64,000 nucleotides of DNA, from positions 434,001 through 498,000 of the forward strand of contig JALIZF010001701.1 of assembly GCA_029948255.1 (NCBI GenBank), given 5' to 3'. A model generated the notes under the pieces. It saw only the letters and a list, made by a program, of their open reading frames with translations, was not told the origin of the DNA and searched no databases. Made by a program: the position numbers and the translations under genes. How positions within the stretch are numbered: the first letter of the stretch is position 1; each line of letters starts with the position of its first letter. Below, piece after piece: positions 1 to 12,945 of the stretch. This stretch comes from Telmatactis stephensoni. Its lineage: Eukaryota; Cnidaria; Anthozoa; Actiniaria; Isophelliidae.

Positions 1-3000
1 CACAATTCAGTAAATTATATAATTCTTATATTCATGATATCACATTTGTGATTCCAGATCCCGATTTAAAAACCTTGTCCCTATTTCTTACAATTGTGCG
101 CTAAATTCGTGATCCCTGTTCTCGTGAAATCAGTTGATCGTTTATGACTCTGAGCAGTTCCCCTTTTCCCTGCTCCAGATTCAGTATTAAAAGACGCTTT
201 TTTCTTCCCTGATTCTGGAGGAGACAAACTGTGAGATTGCTTGCAGTCTGCCCAACTGAAAACGTAAATCTTTTATGATTCCCGATAAGTTACTTTGAGT
301 TGTTTATTGTAATCCACGAAGAATGTAACTCCAATAGCAGTGGTCGATTTTTTTACTAAATTAATAGAATGTGTGAGATATTGCACGCACGCGAGCGCTG
401 ATTTGTTAACCACCACGATATGTTTATGCCAGAGGGCAGAGACATGCCTCGCATTGAAACATCGAGAAATATTTTATCAAATATAAAACGATCTCTTACG
501 TATGTGTACTGTGTCACTAAAAGTCCGTACCTTTGACGTTGGTCAATCTAATCTGAAACAGAGCATTGTTTTTGAAGTTAATGTTGTGTTTTTCTGACTA
601 ACTGAATACGAAAAAGCACAGTTCTAGCTCATATGGCATATTCCAATATTAATAGTACAATTAACTACTTGTTCATTTGGCTTATATATTATATATATTA
701 ATATTATTAGTATATATTTTATGTATATATCAAAATTTGCAGTTAGAAACTCTCTTGGTCTCAGATGTCAGTTCAGATCTCCGAACGTCAATGTCTTTTG
801 AAATAGGCGTATAAACACTCTGGAAGACGCAGAGAAAAGTTAACTTATCCTATGTTCTCCATCCCCCAATCGTTCTTTTATCACAATACAGAGATATGTG
901 TACGAGTGTTTTACTTTATTAAATATAATAGATCTTTTTAGGATAGTTGGAAATTCGGATACAAATATTCTGATAAAATGAAATATCCAAGACTTACCAC
1001 TAGGACATACACCAATAATTGGTAAAAAAGGAAATCGAACCCTTTAACAGTTTTATTTCAATTTCATGCCGAGACTTAAACTGAAAGAGTGGGTAAATAA
1101 CAATTTTGAGAAAACGACAAGCGGATTTTGCTCCAAAACGATGTTCCATTGGATCCTCCTTTTACCAATAACGAGATTTTGAGATCTGTTATTTGTTCCT
1201 TTGCTTAATTATTACCGGTTTGTTACATGGTTAGTTGATTGATTGAGTTTGCCTATTGGCAGCAAGGTTGTTATGAATTTTTCATAGTAGTTTGGTTACA
1301 TGGGGTTGATCTGTTACTTTGGTTCTTTGGTTTGTTTGTTGGTTGGTTGGTTGATCAGAAGCTGATATTGCTGATCGTACTCCAACGACTCTGAACAAAA
1401 GGTTTCAATTCGAGGGCTGTCAGGCCAAACGTACAAAGAATGTACAGACACGTACCTGAAAGTCTCGACCTGCAATCTTTGCTGAAAGTTATTGCAGTTA
1501 TTGGAGTGTAGTTGAGCTAACATAGAATGAAGGAAATCGCGAAAATACTCATTTTCATGCATGAACGTTATATACCCCAGTGAAAAAAGGCAAAACTACG
1601 ATTCATTCTGCAATCAATTGCAGACAACCAGCAGTAGTTTTGCCTTTTTCATTGAGGATATAGCTATAGCTTCCATGACAATGAGTATTTTCGCAATTTT
1701 CTTCATTCTATTTTACCTAAAACTATCTGCTGGCCTTTGGTTCGTAAATGAGCTCTTGGTTTGTTAGTTGCTGGTAGCTTGGTTGATTGTTTGATTGTGG
1801 TTGGTACTAGGTCGATCGGTCGGCCGGTTGGCTGGCTGGCTGGCTAGTTGGTTGGTTGTTGTTTGTGCTGTCGGTTGGTTATTCGATTGAAATTGCATGG
1901 GTGACAGGACTGATTCAGACTGGTGGTTGGTTTGAGCCGATATATTAGTGGTACTATTCCTTGAGCAGAACTCAAGTTCTGATCAACGAGACAAGACACA
2001 AATACATCAAAACAGCCAAGAAAAGTAGACCGTCTACTTAGGCTAAGCAAATTAGATATAGTACAAACATTTCATGAAATATCGAACATTAAAACATTGG
2101 ATCAATCTTGTGGCCTAGGAACAAAACGAGTGCAGCTAAACGAATGAATGAATTTATGAATGAATAAATGAATAAAAAATGGGTTTGTTTATGTATCGAA
2201 CTTGTAATGTTCGCATGGAATGCCAATAAGTAATAAATAAGGTCCGCAATAGACCTTATTCATCTGGATTTAAGTGAGATTCTTTGTTCGGGATGAACAA
2301 TTGTTCGTGTCTCTCCTAAGTAAAAGATTTCAAACAAAGAAACGTATTTCCCAAGAGTATTAGAATGAGAAAACATTGAGACGGGCGAATAAGGTCAACC
2401 AGTAAATGCTGTATGTGCTGAACGATCGAATGGCCGGTACCAAAATGATAAAACTCATTAAATGAAAGTTGAAAGTGAATGAATGTTCGAACATAAAAGT
2501 TGAGGTGAAGGAGGCTAGAAATTCAATGTTGTACTAGATGAATGAGTGGCTGTCAAAATACTGTAACTGGCTGGACGAACACTGAAGTTTGAAAATGAAC
2601 GAATGTAAATCAGTAAACGAAATGGGAGGAGACGAGACGAACAGTTGCATATACAAGCTAAGGAACAGCTAAGTCAACAAAAAGTGCAAATTAATTCATA
2701 TACAAATTAAAACTCCTGAAAATTTCAAAATGAGTCGAACATTTAGCAAATCAACTTACGAATCAAATACTCGATTCATAGCTTTCACGCGGGGCAGTCA
2801 GTAAAGAAACAGCTGGTATTGTTGTATTTTGCTGTGTTTGCCCCGTGAAACGAAATCGGTAGAATCCATATTACTGCATGCATGATCGCAAAAGATTTTT
2901 CTTTTACAATTCAGTGTAGTCTACCCAAATATTTAGTATATACTGTTCTGAATACATAAATCCCAAGGCCTATAGCGGGAACATGGCAGAAGTACGTCTG

Positions 3001-3275
3001 GCCAACGAAAAATATATATGAATGAAATCCGTGCCCATCCTTATCTATCAAGTTACTATATAATTGTTTTATTGGGATTACTGCTACTAAAAGTCCAGTC
3101 AGAGTACACGAGAAGAAATATCAAAATATTTAAACATTCTAAATTCGATCAGTATTATCTAGATTATAACTGAACAAAATGACTTTTTAAAGCCAAATCA
3201 ATTAAAGAGATCAAATTTTCCCGTAAAAATATGTAATAGTAAATAGATGTAACTATAAAGCACAAAGAAACTTAC
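1..3275. other. Intergenic, no supported gene
   Basis: No ORF here is longer than about 80 codons, and none shows a recognisable domain or a convincing set of splice sites. The stretch from 1200 to 1870 is rich in short GGTT/GATT tracts. From 2130 to 2620 there are scattered AATGAATG-type runs. One foldback repeat (1523-1710) is listed separately. Confidence 0.6.
1523..1710. repeat. Foldback (hairpin) repeat
   Basis: The sequence at 1523-1560 recurs, imperfectly, as its reverse complement at 1672-1710 (TAGAATGAAGGAAAT on one side, its complement on the other). The inner part also pairs around a GGCAAAACTAC motif. This is the shape of a small non-autonomous inverted-repeat transposon. No clear target duplication was found. 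Confidence 0.6.
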
Positions 3276-3449
3276 ATTCTTACTGACCCGGCCCGTGCTT
3301 GAAATGCTTTGCTGCTTAGATCTTGTGGCTTGTGGAACACTACACGACTTTGTTAAGGGCATTAAGGAATTCAGTCGTATTGCGAGCAGTCGTCTTTGAA
3401 GAGTAACTTGCTCTATTGGTTTTCTTGTACGAATACCCAACGCTATTGC
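3276..3449 (-). CDS. Possible internal exon, unassigned
   Basis: On the minus strand a 174-bp open segment (58 codons, in phase at both ends) lies between a plausible acceptor (TTGAAATTAG) and a strong donor (AAT|GTAAGTTT). The encoded peptide is basic and Ser/Gln-rich, with no domain I recognise. No partner exons could be identified with confidence on either side, so this may be one exon of an unrecognised gene, or chance. Confidence 0.25.
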
Positions 3450-4733
3450 CTAATTTCAAGTATATCTTAGTTTTTGAGTATTACTTACCAATGGCGTCTT
3501 AAGAAGCAATTTATAGTTCAAGTTTGCAAGTGATAGAGAGAAAAACTACACCTTAACAAGACAAGCAGATGTAAGGGATAAACAGGCGTGGGTGGATCGG
3601 GCGCTTGCTACATTATCATATTCACTTTTCACTTCTTGAATATTCTACACAATAAAGCAACTAATGTTTTACGTAATGAAAAAAATTCCGACCCTTAAAC
3701 CAATTGGAAGCCGAGTTACGAAATATTTCCTGGGAGTTACGCTATTCGTTTTATGACGGTAATGTTTAAGATGCTTTCGCACTGAACAAGGCTTTTATGA
3801 GTGTTTTTGAAGAAGTTGGGTGGTTAATAGGCACGTTTGATATCTCAAATACTCTGCTTTCGAAAACAACACAAAAGAAATCACGTCACTCTTTCAAATA
3901 CGCTCGCAACCTTGAGAGAAAAGGTATATTTCTGTTATTTTTCTACCGAAAGGCTTGGTCTGTTGAAGAAATCTTTGAAGATTGATTGTTAAGCCAGGTA
4001 CTTGGAAGAACACAAAGACTCTACTCCCGATTGAGCACCTGAGTGACTCTTGAGCAACCAGTTGAACAACCGCGATTGAGCAACCAGCCATTTTCGTCTA
4101 CAATTTTCATTTTTGCATTTGTGGTGTTTACCTGCAATGACAGCATGATCATGGTTACTGTTAATACAGAAACTGGCAAAACATCTATTTTTTTTTGGAA
4201 TATTTTATTGTTTCAAACACCTTGGGAATAAGTTTCCTTGAAAGTCATAACAATTGCAAAGGGAGGGAGGGAGGGAGGGAAGGATGATTTGTTGAGAAAG
4301 TACATATGTACTTACCAGACAGAAGTGACTGTCCTGATGTTGTGAATGAAAGACTTAAAGATTTATGGCTAGAACTATTGCTACTTTTGCTTGGAGTTTC
4401 TCCCTACAACAACAATTAAGAGAGTGGATAACTATGTGTATCTCTGTACTATAAATCATATTATTATATACCAAGTGTCAAAGTTCAATTTTCCTCAATT
4501 TCTATTGGTCGAGAGTGTATCACATGAACGTGGAGAAATTCGACTGTCTCCCTGGCAACAAGTCTGGGAAGGCAATAATATGTTGTCAACCGGGAATAAC
4601 AAAACCGGAAGTCACGTGACTGAAAAAATATCAAAACCGGAAACCAGAATCCACCACATTAGCGCGCGTTTGCAAAATTCATTCTTTCTCTATTTTTCTG
4701 TTCTCTTTGACACTTGGTATGATAATAAAGCAC

Positions 4734-4864
4734 TTATTTACTGGGACCTTGGGAAAGCAGTATGTTTTGTGGTCCCTCAACCACTGATGTTTCCCTCAGC
4801 TCCGTGAAACATCAGCGGTCTCGGGACCACAAAACATACTGTTTCCCTCGGTCCCAGTAAATAA
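4734..4864. repeat. Hairpin MITE-like repeat
   Basis: The ends TTATTTACTGGGACC and GGTCCCAGTAAATAA are reverse complements. The inner arms also pair (AGTATGTTTTGTGGTCCC with its complement, then the TGATGTTTCCC part), giving an almost complete stem with a short loop. This is typical of a non-autonomous DNA transposon. Confidence 0.65.
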
Positions 4865-5329
4865 CTGTTAAATGTTCCTTATATTTTCTATTCGTCCGAA
4901 TAGGTTTAATCAAAATAGACCTTATTCGCTTAGACATAATGTTTTCCCAATTCAGACCTCTTGGGAATACGATTCTATGTTTGAGGGTTATCCATATTAA
5001 TGTATCTTCTCAAGCAGTTACCATTAAACAAAGGAAAAAGTCCCAAAGGAATGACACGTGACCTGTGTTGGAAAAACAAATACGCCCAAGCGAATAAGGT
5101 CTGTTGTTTTAATTTTCAAAGCAATTTACATCTGAAGTGTTTCTGCTGAGATTGAAATTGCGTACATGCGCAGTAGCATATGAATAAGGTTTTTTTTTGT
5201 CGTATTAGAAAAGCGAATCTCGGATAATTTGATGATAACATATAATTTATAGCTGATTTTTCAATTCTTTTTTTTCAGTTTTGATAATATAAAAATGTGC
5301 ATAATAACTGTTGTTAAATCTTGCTTGGG

Positions 5330-5890
5330 CTGAGAGCATTAGATACAAAGATGTCGAAGGTAAGATTTGTGTTTTCCCCTATACAAAGTATCTAATTTAT
5401 GGTTAGTTTGAATTGGTTGGAACCCAGTCAAAAGTGGAGACTTTGTTTTTTCATCGAGCGATATCTCAGTTGTTTATACCCATATTACCCGGCCACTCTT
5501 TGTAAAAGTCTCGACATTCACTAGTCTTTTATCATAGTTAACATTAAATATGATTATTGAAAAGAATTTTTGACATCATCTATCTGACTCCTTGGATTTT
5601 AATTACAGATAATCAAAGGAGCATTAAAATTTGATGCGTTAACGAGCATTAGAAACTAAGATATCTAAGGTTAAAGTTTAGTATTTCTCATGCAAAATGT
5701 CTGATTTGGTCAGTTCTACTTGGTGCGCAGGGTAAGTTATGCATTCAAACGAGACACATCTCAGCTTTTTTTCACTCATATAGATTCGGAAACTTTTTGT
5801 GAGGCTTGAAATTCACCTAGATTTTGTCATAGTTAACATTAAATATGATCGTTTAAAACAATGTTTTATGACGTCATTTTAAAGTTTCCT
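5330..5890. repeat. Diverged direct duplication, ~300 bp unit
   Basis: Two copies share GAGCATTAGA (5335 and 5644), AAGATATC/AAGATGTC followed by AAGGT, ATCTCAG, and a block around CATAGTTAACATTAAATATGAT (5533 and 5827). The offset is 294-308 bp. Divergence is high, so the duplication is old. Confidence 0.55.
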
Positions 5891-6986
5891 ATGACAAGTA
5901 CAATATTTAGTATTCTTTGTATGATCAAAAAGGCATAAAATGATATATTGTTTGCAGATTTACTTAATGTTTAATAATGAGCCCATCACTATGTACAGTT
6001 TTGACTTTGCATAACTGCTTTCTTATAACTGGCTCCCTTACAAGCAGGACAACATTTGAACTTACAAGATATCAGTAATGTAGACACCGTCCGAAATAAA
6101 GAGTTTGCTAGAATTTGTTTAGGAATTTAGCTATCTGGGGCCGAACAGTAGGTGTCCATTGTCCGTAATATAGAGAGAGTCCGTAATATAGAGCTGTCAC
6201 AACTTAATTCTTGACAAAATCTGAGGAAACGTGGAGACAAACAACAGGGCACAACTGCTTGACGTCATCATTGACACCACAGGCAACTCATTGCGTTTCA
6301 TTTTATCGGCTGTAGTATTTATTCTTAATGAATTTAAGTTTGATTTCCGATCAGCAGGCTTTTGTGCATAAAATAAGTTTTATTATTATACAATTGCGAC
6401 GTAAATTTACCAAATAAGGTATCGTTTGAGGGCTAATATGGGACGGTAATACCCTCTAGAAATCTGGTTTGCGTATTCGGCCCTGTATGACGTCAAGGCT
6501 TCAAACCGGTTTGTTTTTCCCGCGCGCGCGCTGGTTTGCAAAAAGGACTGTTTAGACATCCGGTTTGCGTATTCGGCCCTGTATGACGTCAAGGCTTCAA
6601 ATTTTCAAAAAGGACTGTTTCGATAATAAAAATGCTGTTAAAAACAAAGCGAAAAAAAGCAATTGTATAGTAAATTTACCAAATAAGGTACCGTTTGAGG
6701 GCCAATATACACCCGTATTACACAACTTTTCGCCTGTAATAACCTCATTATATACGCTGCCATCTGATAGACCCTTTAATCAAACGCCCCTGGCGTCTAA
6801 TCGAGAAACTATGGTACACTACATAAAGTTTGCACAACCGCACATACACATATTACCGACATTCTTTATGAGAATTGTTTGCAAATATTTATTATTTATA
6901 AATATTGTATTGAAGGGTGCCTTACCTATTCAACTGACTCCCCTCAGTAGTTGATAAGGAAAACGCAAGGGTTCATCAAGTCTAAA

Positions 6987-7923
6987 TTAAGGACGGTGAC
7001 CACAAATTGCAGCGCGCACTTTCTTCTGCGCATGTTACTCAACGAGCGCGTGCGAAACGTCACGCAAATTTGAATAATAAACGTTTTTTCGAAGATCGTG
7101 TTTCTCACAAAAACCATCTTGAAAACAAACTAGTTTTACGAATTTTGGAGAATAAAATTCGGATTTTGAGGGCAAAAGACATGGCTTCTCCTATTCTAAA
7201 AGTAAATTTATTCTGAATAATTCCGCACAGCACATTGACGTTTTTTTTTGTTTTTTGTTTTTTTGTTTTTGTTTTGTTTTTTTTTTTGATGACCGGGACT
7301 AACGAATGCCGTTAGCCGCCATCTTGAAAATGTCCCATAATGCATTGTATTATTACTTGCCACTTTCTAGGGAGGGCTGGGGATTTTGTGGTTATTTAGG
7401 CAAATTCTAATAAGTTTTGGTACGTTTATCAGCAAATAACTTTTTAAATCGCATGGATACCCCATAATTTTATTTTCTCATTTGCTTTTAGATTAACTAA
7501 GCTACATGAATACAAGAAATTACGATAAAAAAAATTATTCGCGATATATTTTTTTGCGAAATAGTGTTGGATGTCAGGCTTCAAATGAGTTAAAAGGAGG
7601 CAAGAAAATCGAAAAAAACGTTTGTCAGTACCTTAAAAAATATGAGTTTTTTCTTTTATTTTAAGGGATTCGACCTTTCAAAGGTCTTGTTAATTTCATT
7701 GGACTTCTTTATGAACGAGCGTTTTAAAAAATAGTGTTTTATTGGAAATGCACAAAATGACTGGTCAGCGCTTATTGGCTACGTTTGGCATTAATTATCT
7801 CCATTAAATGCATGGATACCTCCCAATTATTTTTCATAAATCAAAAGTCCTGTACACACTAAAGATGTAAAATGTAGTGAAATTGAATAAAAAAGGGGCG
7901 CAATTATAGGCCACCGTCCTTAA
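6987..7923. mobile_element. TTAA-flanked MITE (piggyBac/Kolobok-type target)
   Basis: The element runs 6991-7919. Its left end begins GGACGGTGACC and its right end finishes GGCCACCGTCC. A TTAA tetranucleotide lies on each side (6987-6990 and 7920-7923). Just inside, GCGC-containing segments on the two sides also pair partly. TTAA target duplication is characteristic of piggyBac and Kolobok transposons. No transposase ORF is present, so it is non-autonomous. The 69-codon ORF inside is not convincing. Confidence 0.65.
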
Positions 7924-9611
7924 GAAAAAATTGGACAGTTGCCCAAAATTAAAGAAAAATCCATCTATTGACAATATTTGATTAAGAGGCAGCTATGTAA
8001 TTATTATGTAAAACAGTACGCAATTTGCGGCTACTGAGAGATGTTCGATGTAATTCGACTTATACCAAAAACTAAGAAGGGAAAGCAAGGTGTTCAAAAT
8101 CTATATGACATTTTTCCTTGATTCACCAGTTAGAATTGAAAAATAGAAAATAGAAATTATGAAATAGAAATTGCCGATAATGTACAATAATTATAAGGCG
8201 TACATCATTTGGTTCAGTGGATATGGTTAATGCCGTTATTTATGGCATTAATTTGAAGCTTTTCAGATGTCGCAAACACACTAAACAAAGACAGACCGAA
8301 ACATGGCCGTCGTAACTTTCCATTCCATTTGCATTTAAGACAAAGAAGACCTAAACACCGACTATTTATAAGAAAGTCCAGAGTCAGTTTGTAAACTGTT
8401 ATGTATTTGATCAGACGGCTGACACTCGAAAAAGTGGAGCTCTCGTAAGCGCGAAGCGCGAGCCGCTGAAGCAAAATTAACAAATTAAAGTACAGTTGTT
8501 CGCAACGACTAAGTTTTAGTTAATTTCAGATGCTCTTGCGGGGGAGATACGAGTAAATGGTTTGTAGCCTTATTTGGAATATAATAATTAGCTCTTGTAA
8601 GCGCGGCGAAGGGCCAGTCGCCCGTCAAAAACTTACAGTAAAGTAATAGTCCAGTTCCGAGATATGCTTCACCTGCCAAATATAAAGGATTTAAAATGAG
8701 GCTACGTGCTAACACTTTTGTCTTGTTACGAATGACTGAGCTTTATGCACGTCCGTAACCTCGCCTTCATTCCTTAGTTTGTACGTGGTAAAAGAAGTGC
8801 ATCTCGGAATTCGGCTATTCTTGACGACTGCATGTTTTCTGGTTGCATGATTTGAGAAATAAAAAGATAGCTAGCATGTTTCAGCTATATACAGCATACT
8901 GAAAGCCAGTGACGACCTGTGCGGTATTTAATTTCTTAGGTCTAAAGTCTAAGTCAAATATTACTTCAAACATTGAGCGGTGTTTATCTAATGTCTGAGA
9001 CAGTACAAAAACACTCTCAAAGAAGACTCAAAGGCTTCGGCACAGTCTAAACAAACGGCCCAGACTAAGAAGGCCTGCTTCAAGAGTACCGCGTGCATTT
9101 ACTTATTCAGTCGTTGTGCAAAGACGCAACTTGGAGTACTCCCGAGTTGCTGCGTCAATCTGAAGGAAAAAGGTAACTGCTCGATGCATGCAGTTTCGGG
9201 ATATAGTTACACTAACAGCTTTGCACAAAATTAGAAATAGCAATTGTTAATGTACTGAAACGAGGTGAGTAGCGAACTCCCAGGCGATTTCGAATGAATT
9301 TTATTGGTATGATGGTGGAGATCATCGGAGTTTTCCAAACGATATTTTGTGATTTTTGAGTGGGATTGATGTTTAATTTCTCGAGTTGCTAGGAGAAGTC
9401 GAATCTCGGCTGAACGTGTCGCTATATAGTTTCAGCCTGGATTGCTAACGAATAGAAATAGAAAAAAGTCACTTTTGCTAAAATAGAACTTTATAAAATA
9501 AGTACTTACCGTTATGAGTGCTCACTTTGCACACAAAGGCCATGAAATATGATCAAAACTTTTACTACAGAAGGAAGGTTTTAAAATAGTTAATATTATC
9601 TGATACTTATA

Positions 9612-9737
9612 TTACAAAAGTAAAAGGCTAAACGTTTTTCTGTCATCATCAGAATCACGGAATCAGAATGATGATGACCACTAGGTCGAAAACGTTTAAA
9701 CATTTCAAGAAAAACTTTTAGCCTTTTACTTTTGTAA
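9612..9737. repeat. Hairpin repeat with CTGATGA..GAAA-like core
   Basis: The ends TTACAAAAGTAAAAGGCT and its complement frame a foldback. Inside is a segment reading ATGATGACC, then ACTA, then GGTCGAAAACG, in which a short stem (GACC/GGTC) sits between a TGATGA and a GAAA. A related arrangement is seen at 23886. Confidence 0.55.
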
Positions 9738-10230
9738 ATCATTTTAACGTATTATGTCACATACTTATATTAGTTTTTAAATTAACGGCAATTAAAGGGG
9801 TTGAATATTAATTAATTTTTCGTAAATTGTTCTTTACGTAATCCCGAATTTAGTACTGATTATAAAATTCACCGATCCGGCAATTTTTTAATTAGAAAAC
9901 GCTCTGATCCCATCCCGGATCCCGGTAGTCTATTCCCCGATCCGGGTCTGTGATCCCCGATCCCACGGCTGGGATTCCTGATCTCGTCGCGCCCCTACAG
10001 TGAAGGTAGAAATTAATTTAGTTCAACACTCTCGAGAGCCTTGATCTGATTTTTAAGAACTTTTATAAATCAGGACTAATTAATCAAAGGAAACCTCGAT
10101 TCCTAATTCTTTAAAATGTTAGTAATCTATTATCTCGAATATATTATTATCGATATTATCTCGAATGTTTAATACGACTCGAGTCCCTCGACTCATTGTA
10201 CATATCGAGTATGAATGAATAAATCTATGT

Positions 10231-10360
10231 ACCTACCTATCTACCCACCTACCTACTTACCTACCTACCTACCTCCCTCCCTACTTACCTACCTACCTAC
10301 CTACCTACCTACCTACCTACCTACCTACCTACCTACCTACCTACCTACCTACCTACCTAT
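10231..10360. repeat. (ACCT)n microsatellite
   Basis: About 130 bp of near-perfect ACCT tetranucleotide repeats, with a few CCCT and ACTT variants near the start. Confidence 0.95.
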
Positions 10361-10629
10361 AAACTATAAACTAAAAACTAATCTTAAAGAATAAACGTGA
10401 TTTTTTTTAGTATTTTTCAACCAACTTCATTTTCATGCCTGAATGTCGCGGGTGCCGCCATCTTTGACGTAGTTTGATCTAATGACGTAGTTGCTCTTTG
10501 TTTGTGCGAACAAAGAGTCATTGTTTTAGGAAGATAACTGCAACCTTGAAACTACATATTATCCTGATTTAGCACTGAACCATTTGGAAGAGGAATGTCT
10601 TTTTTACTCTCGTAAACATTGTTATGTTT

Positions 10630-11060
10630 AAGGACCCGTTTACACATTTGCGTTTTCGTTTGTTCATCACGAAAACGATGGCTGTTTACAATTAGTTTTA
10701 AAGCCGTCCACACGTATTCGGTGGAGTTTTGTTTGTAAATGTATAGATTTGTATGGCTTTCGGCCCGTCCACATGAGAACGCTTATTCCCTTCACTGAGC
10801 AAAGCACGTCAGAATAACGTCAGCGTTTTTGAAAGTATGAGTCTACGGGTGTCCTGCCTTAACACCTGAACTAACATTGCTCATTTAGAATAACGTCAGC
10901 GTTTTCGAAAGTATGAGTTTACGGGTGTCCACACCTAAACGCAGCTGCCGTTTTAGGGTGAGCGTTACAGTCGTTTTCGTGCTAACGGAAGGCCTAAACG
11001 CATAAAAAGGTGTGCGTTTATTGCAAATGAAAATGGCACACGTACGTATGGACGGGGCCT
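10630..11060. mobile_element. Diverged MITE-like element
   Basis: The outer segments around AAGGACCCGTTTACAC (left) and ATGGACGGGGCCTAAG (right) are imperfect inverted copies. The interior repeats GAATAACGTCAGCGTTTT and an ACGGGTGTCC phrase twice, about 70 bp apart. No ORF is present. The ends are too diverged to define a target duplication. Confidence 0.35.
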
Positions 11061-12064
11061 AAGACAGTCCTAAAGATCGATTAATGAACTTATAATAGAA
11101 GTTATAAAGCTCTAAGCTAAAGATCTTTTCTGCCGATATTTATAGAGAGAACTTTTTTTGGTTTACTCTCGAAAGTACTCAGTGCTTTTCGAACTGAGCA
11201 TCTTTAAAAAATACAAATCGGAAAAAAGATAAAAGCGTTCTTCAATCTTGTCACACTCCTTTATCAGATTGCTAACTTTCGTACTTCTATGACGTCAGCT
11301 ATGTGACGTCATAACACTACATGTATGCTCGTTCTTCTCGAGAGAGCGGATAAGACTTATAACTACTTATATGCGGTTGCTCATTGTCTTTCCTCGCCGG
11401 ATTGTGCGCAATACGTTCTTTAGAGTCATTTTTTGGCAAAAGCCCGTCGATCGTGGAAGGCAAGAAACGCAAATAAATGAACCATGGAGGTGAAAATGAA
11501 GATTGCCACAGCTTTTGCTCAAAGTTTTAGATACTTATCTTAAAATATCTTAGGCTTACGGGAAAATCTTATTAATTACGGGCTGACATTGAGCAAATTA
11601 CTGCTCCGAACAACTGGTCTATTATCAGAATCAGAATCCAGCTAATGAAGCAGCCAAAAAGTATGACAACCTACAATGTATTTTTGCATTCTTTTGCAAG
11701 AGCAATCATCCAATCAGCATCAGAGGAATCTCTTATCTTATCTCTTATCTAAGCGCTAATTGGAGGATTGCGAGACAAAAGTATGCGAATACATAATGTT
11801 AGCGCCGTTTGGCGCCAAATTTAGACTTAGTATTTCTTTGTCTTCACGTATTGTTTTCGTACAATAGTCTTTGTTTTTTTTACGTCCTAATTGATATTCT
11901 ACTTTATTGTCATTTTGTCGTTGTTCTTATAAAACTTTTGTAAATCGTATAAATTAGTGTCACATCGTCTACCGTTCGACCCGTATACAGCGTTTTGTAA
12001 GTACAGTTTATTTATTGTAATTTTTCTTTAATTTCTTCGTAATTTACTGATATTTATGCTTAAA

Positions 12065-12172
12065 GTAATGTATAAAGAACGAGAGAGCGTGTTATATCGG
12101 TGGATAAAGATCCGAGCCGAAGGCGAGGATCTTTAGACCCGATATAACACGCTCTCGAGTTCTTTATATTAC
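12065..12172. repeat. Hairpin next to the Polinton-like insertion site
   Basis: GAGAGCGTGTTATATCGG at the left is mirrored by its complement at the right, flanked by AAAGAAC/GTTCTTT. The whole forms a ~108-bp foldback. It ends 7 bp before the 6-bp target duplication of the large element that starts at 12185. Confidence 0.7.
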
Positions 12173-12178
12173 TTATCA

Positions 12179-12184
12179 AACGTC
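12179..12184. other. Target-site duplication, left copy (AACGTC)
   Basis: AACGTC immediately precedes the left TIR and is repeated exactly at 28815-28820, immediately after the right TIR. Six bases is the standard duplication length for Polinton/Maverick elements. Confidence 0.9.
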
Positions 12185-12689
12185 AGTAGTAGGAAAAGGA
12201 CAGTTCACCGCCCGGTACACCCGGTACACCCCCCCCCCCCCCCATACCCCAAGCCCGACAGGGCGACACCGGTAGGTGAGGTACGATAAGGGGTATGAGG
12301 TACGACCCCTTCCCCTCGAGCCCGAAAGGGCTACCCCTCTAGCCCGGTAGGGCTACCCCTCTCCCTTTCTGAGGTATATTACGACACATTGGGGTATCAT
12401 GAGGTACGAGCGCAGCGAGTTTCCGGTGCAGAGATTACGAGGTACGATGACGTCATTGGTGATGCAATAATCACCAGCCGGGCAAGCAATTTTTCCCTCT
12501 TTTGAATCCTCCTAAATCGTAAATCGTATCATATTAATATATTCTTCTAATTCTTAAATGGTATAGAATTAAAGAAGTAGCAAAAGTGGCCACAAAGAAT
12601 CAAAATTTTAGATTTTCTAAACATGAGTGACGCGTACGGTGCGTGACGGCTATTATTTTGGAAACGGCCATCTGCAAATCTATTGTTTT
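12185..12689. repeat. Left TIR of the Polinton-like element
   Basis: The segment is the reverse complement of 28311-28814. I see two or three substitutions (for example near 12400 and 12628) and a poly-C length difference near 12226-12243. It contains repeated GAGGTACGA motifs and paired GGGCTACCCCTC blocks, as expected of subterminal protein-binding repeats. Confidence 0.9.
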
Positions 12690-12945
12690 TGAAACTCAAA
12701 TCGACCATAAAGTTCAGCTCTTCACGAAAAGAGGAGAGTGCAAGTAACTTATACATTGAGTAGAACAAAACAGTTAAACTCGGATCATGAGTGTACATGA
12801 AAAAAAGTAAGATTACGAATGTACTAAAAACATTTGAAAAAGTGTAATAAATTAAACAACAAGACACCAGTAAATGTTTGAATATTATTTCATTTAATTT
12901 CTTTTTTTTTTTTTAGTTACAATTAATACATGAGTTAAATACTAC

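Larger units (their letters stand above)
3450..6986. other. Intergenic with diverged repeats
   Basis: There is no supported gene. A (GGGA)n run lies near 4260. The segment GTAAATTTACCAAATAAGGT occurs at about 6405 and again at about 6670. A second pair (GGTTTGCGTATTCGGCCCTG) occurs at about 6466 and 6563. These look like small local duplications of repeat DNA. A 138-codon ORF at 4391-4807 runs into a hairpin repeat and is not convincing. Confidence 0.55.
7924..12178. other. Intergenic, repeats only
   Basis: No gene is supported in this 4.2 kb. The identifiable content is a hairpin at 9612-9737, a tetranucleotide array at 10231-10360, a diverged MITE-like unit at about 10630-11060 and a hairpin at 12065-12172. 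CREB-like TGACGTCA motifs appear near 11290-11310, without an associated gene. Confidence 0.5.

Noticed and set aside
12547..12867. 106-codon minus-strand ORF spanning the inner edge of the left TIR
   Set aside because: It crosses the TIR boundary, has no domain and no matching ORF in the right TIR. It is probably the 3' flank of the ATPase gene.
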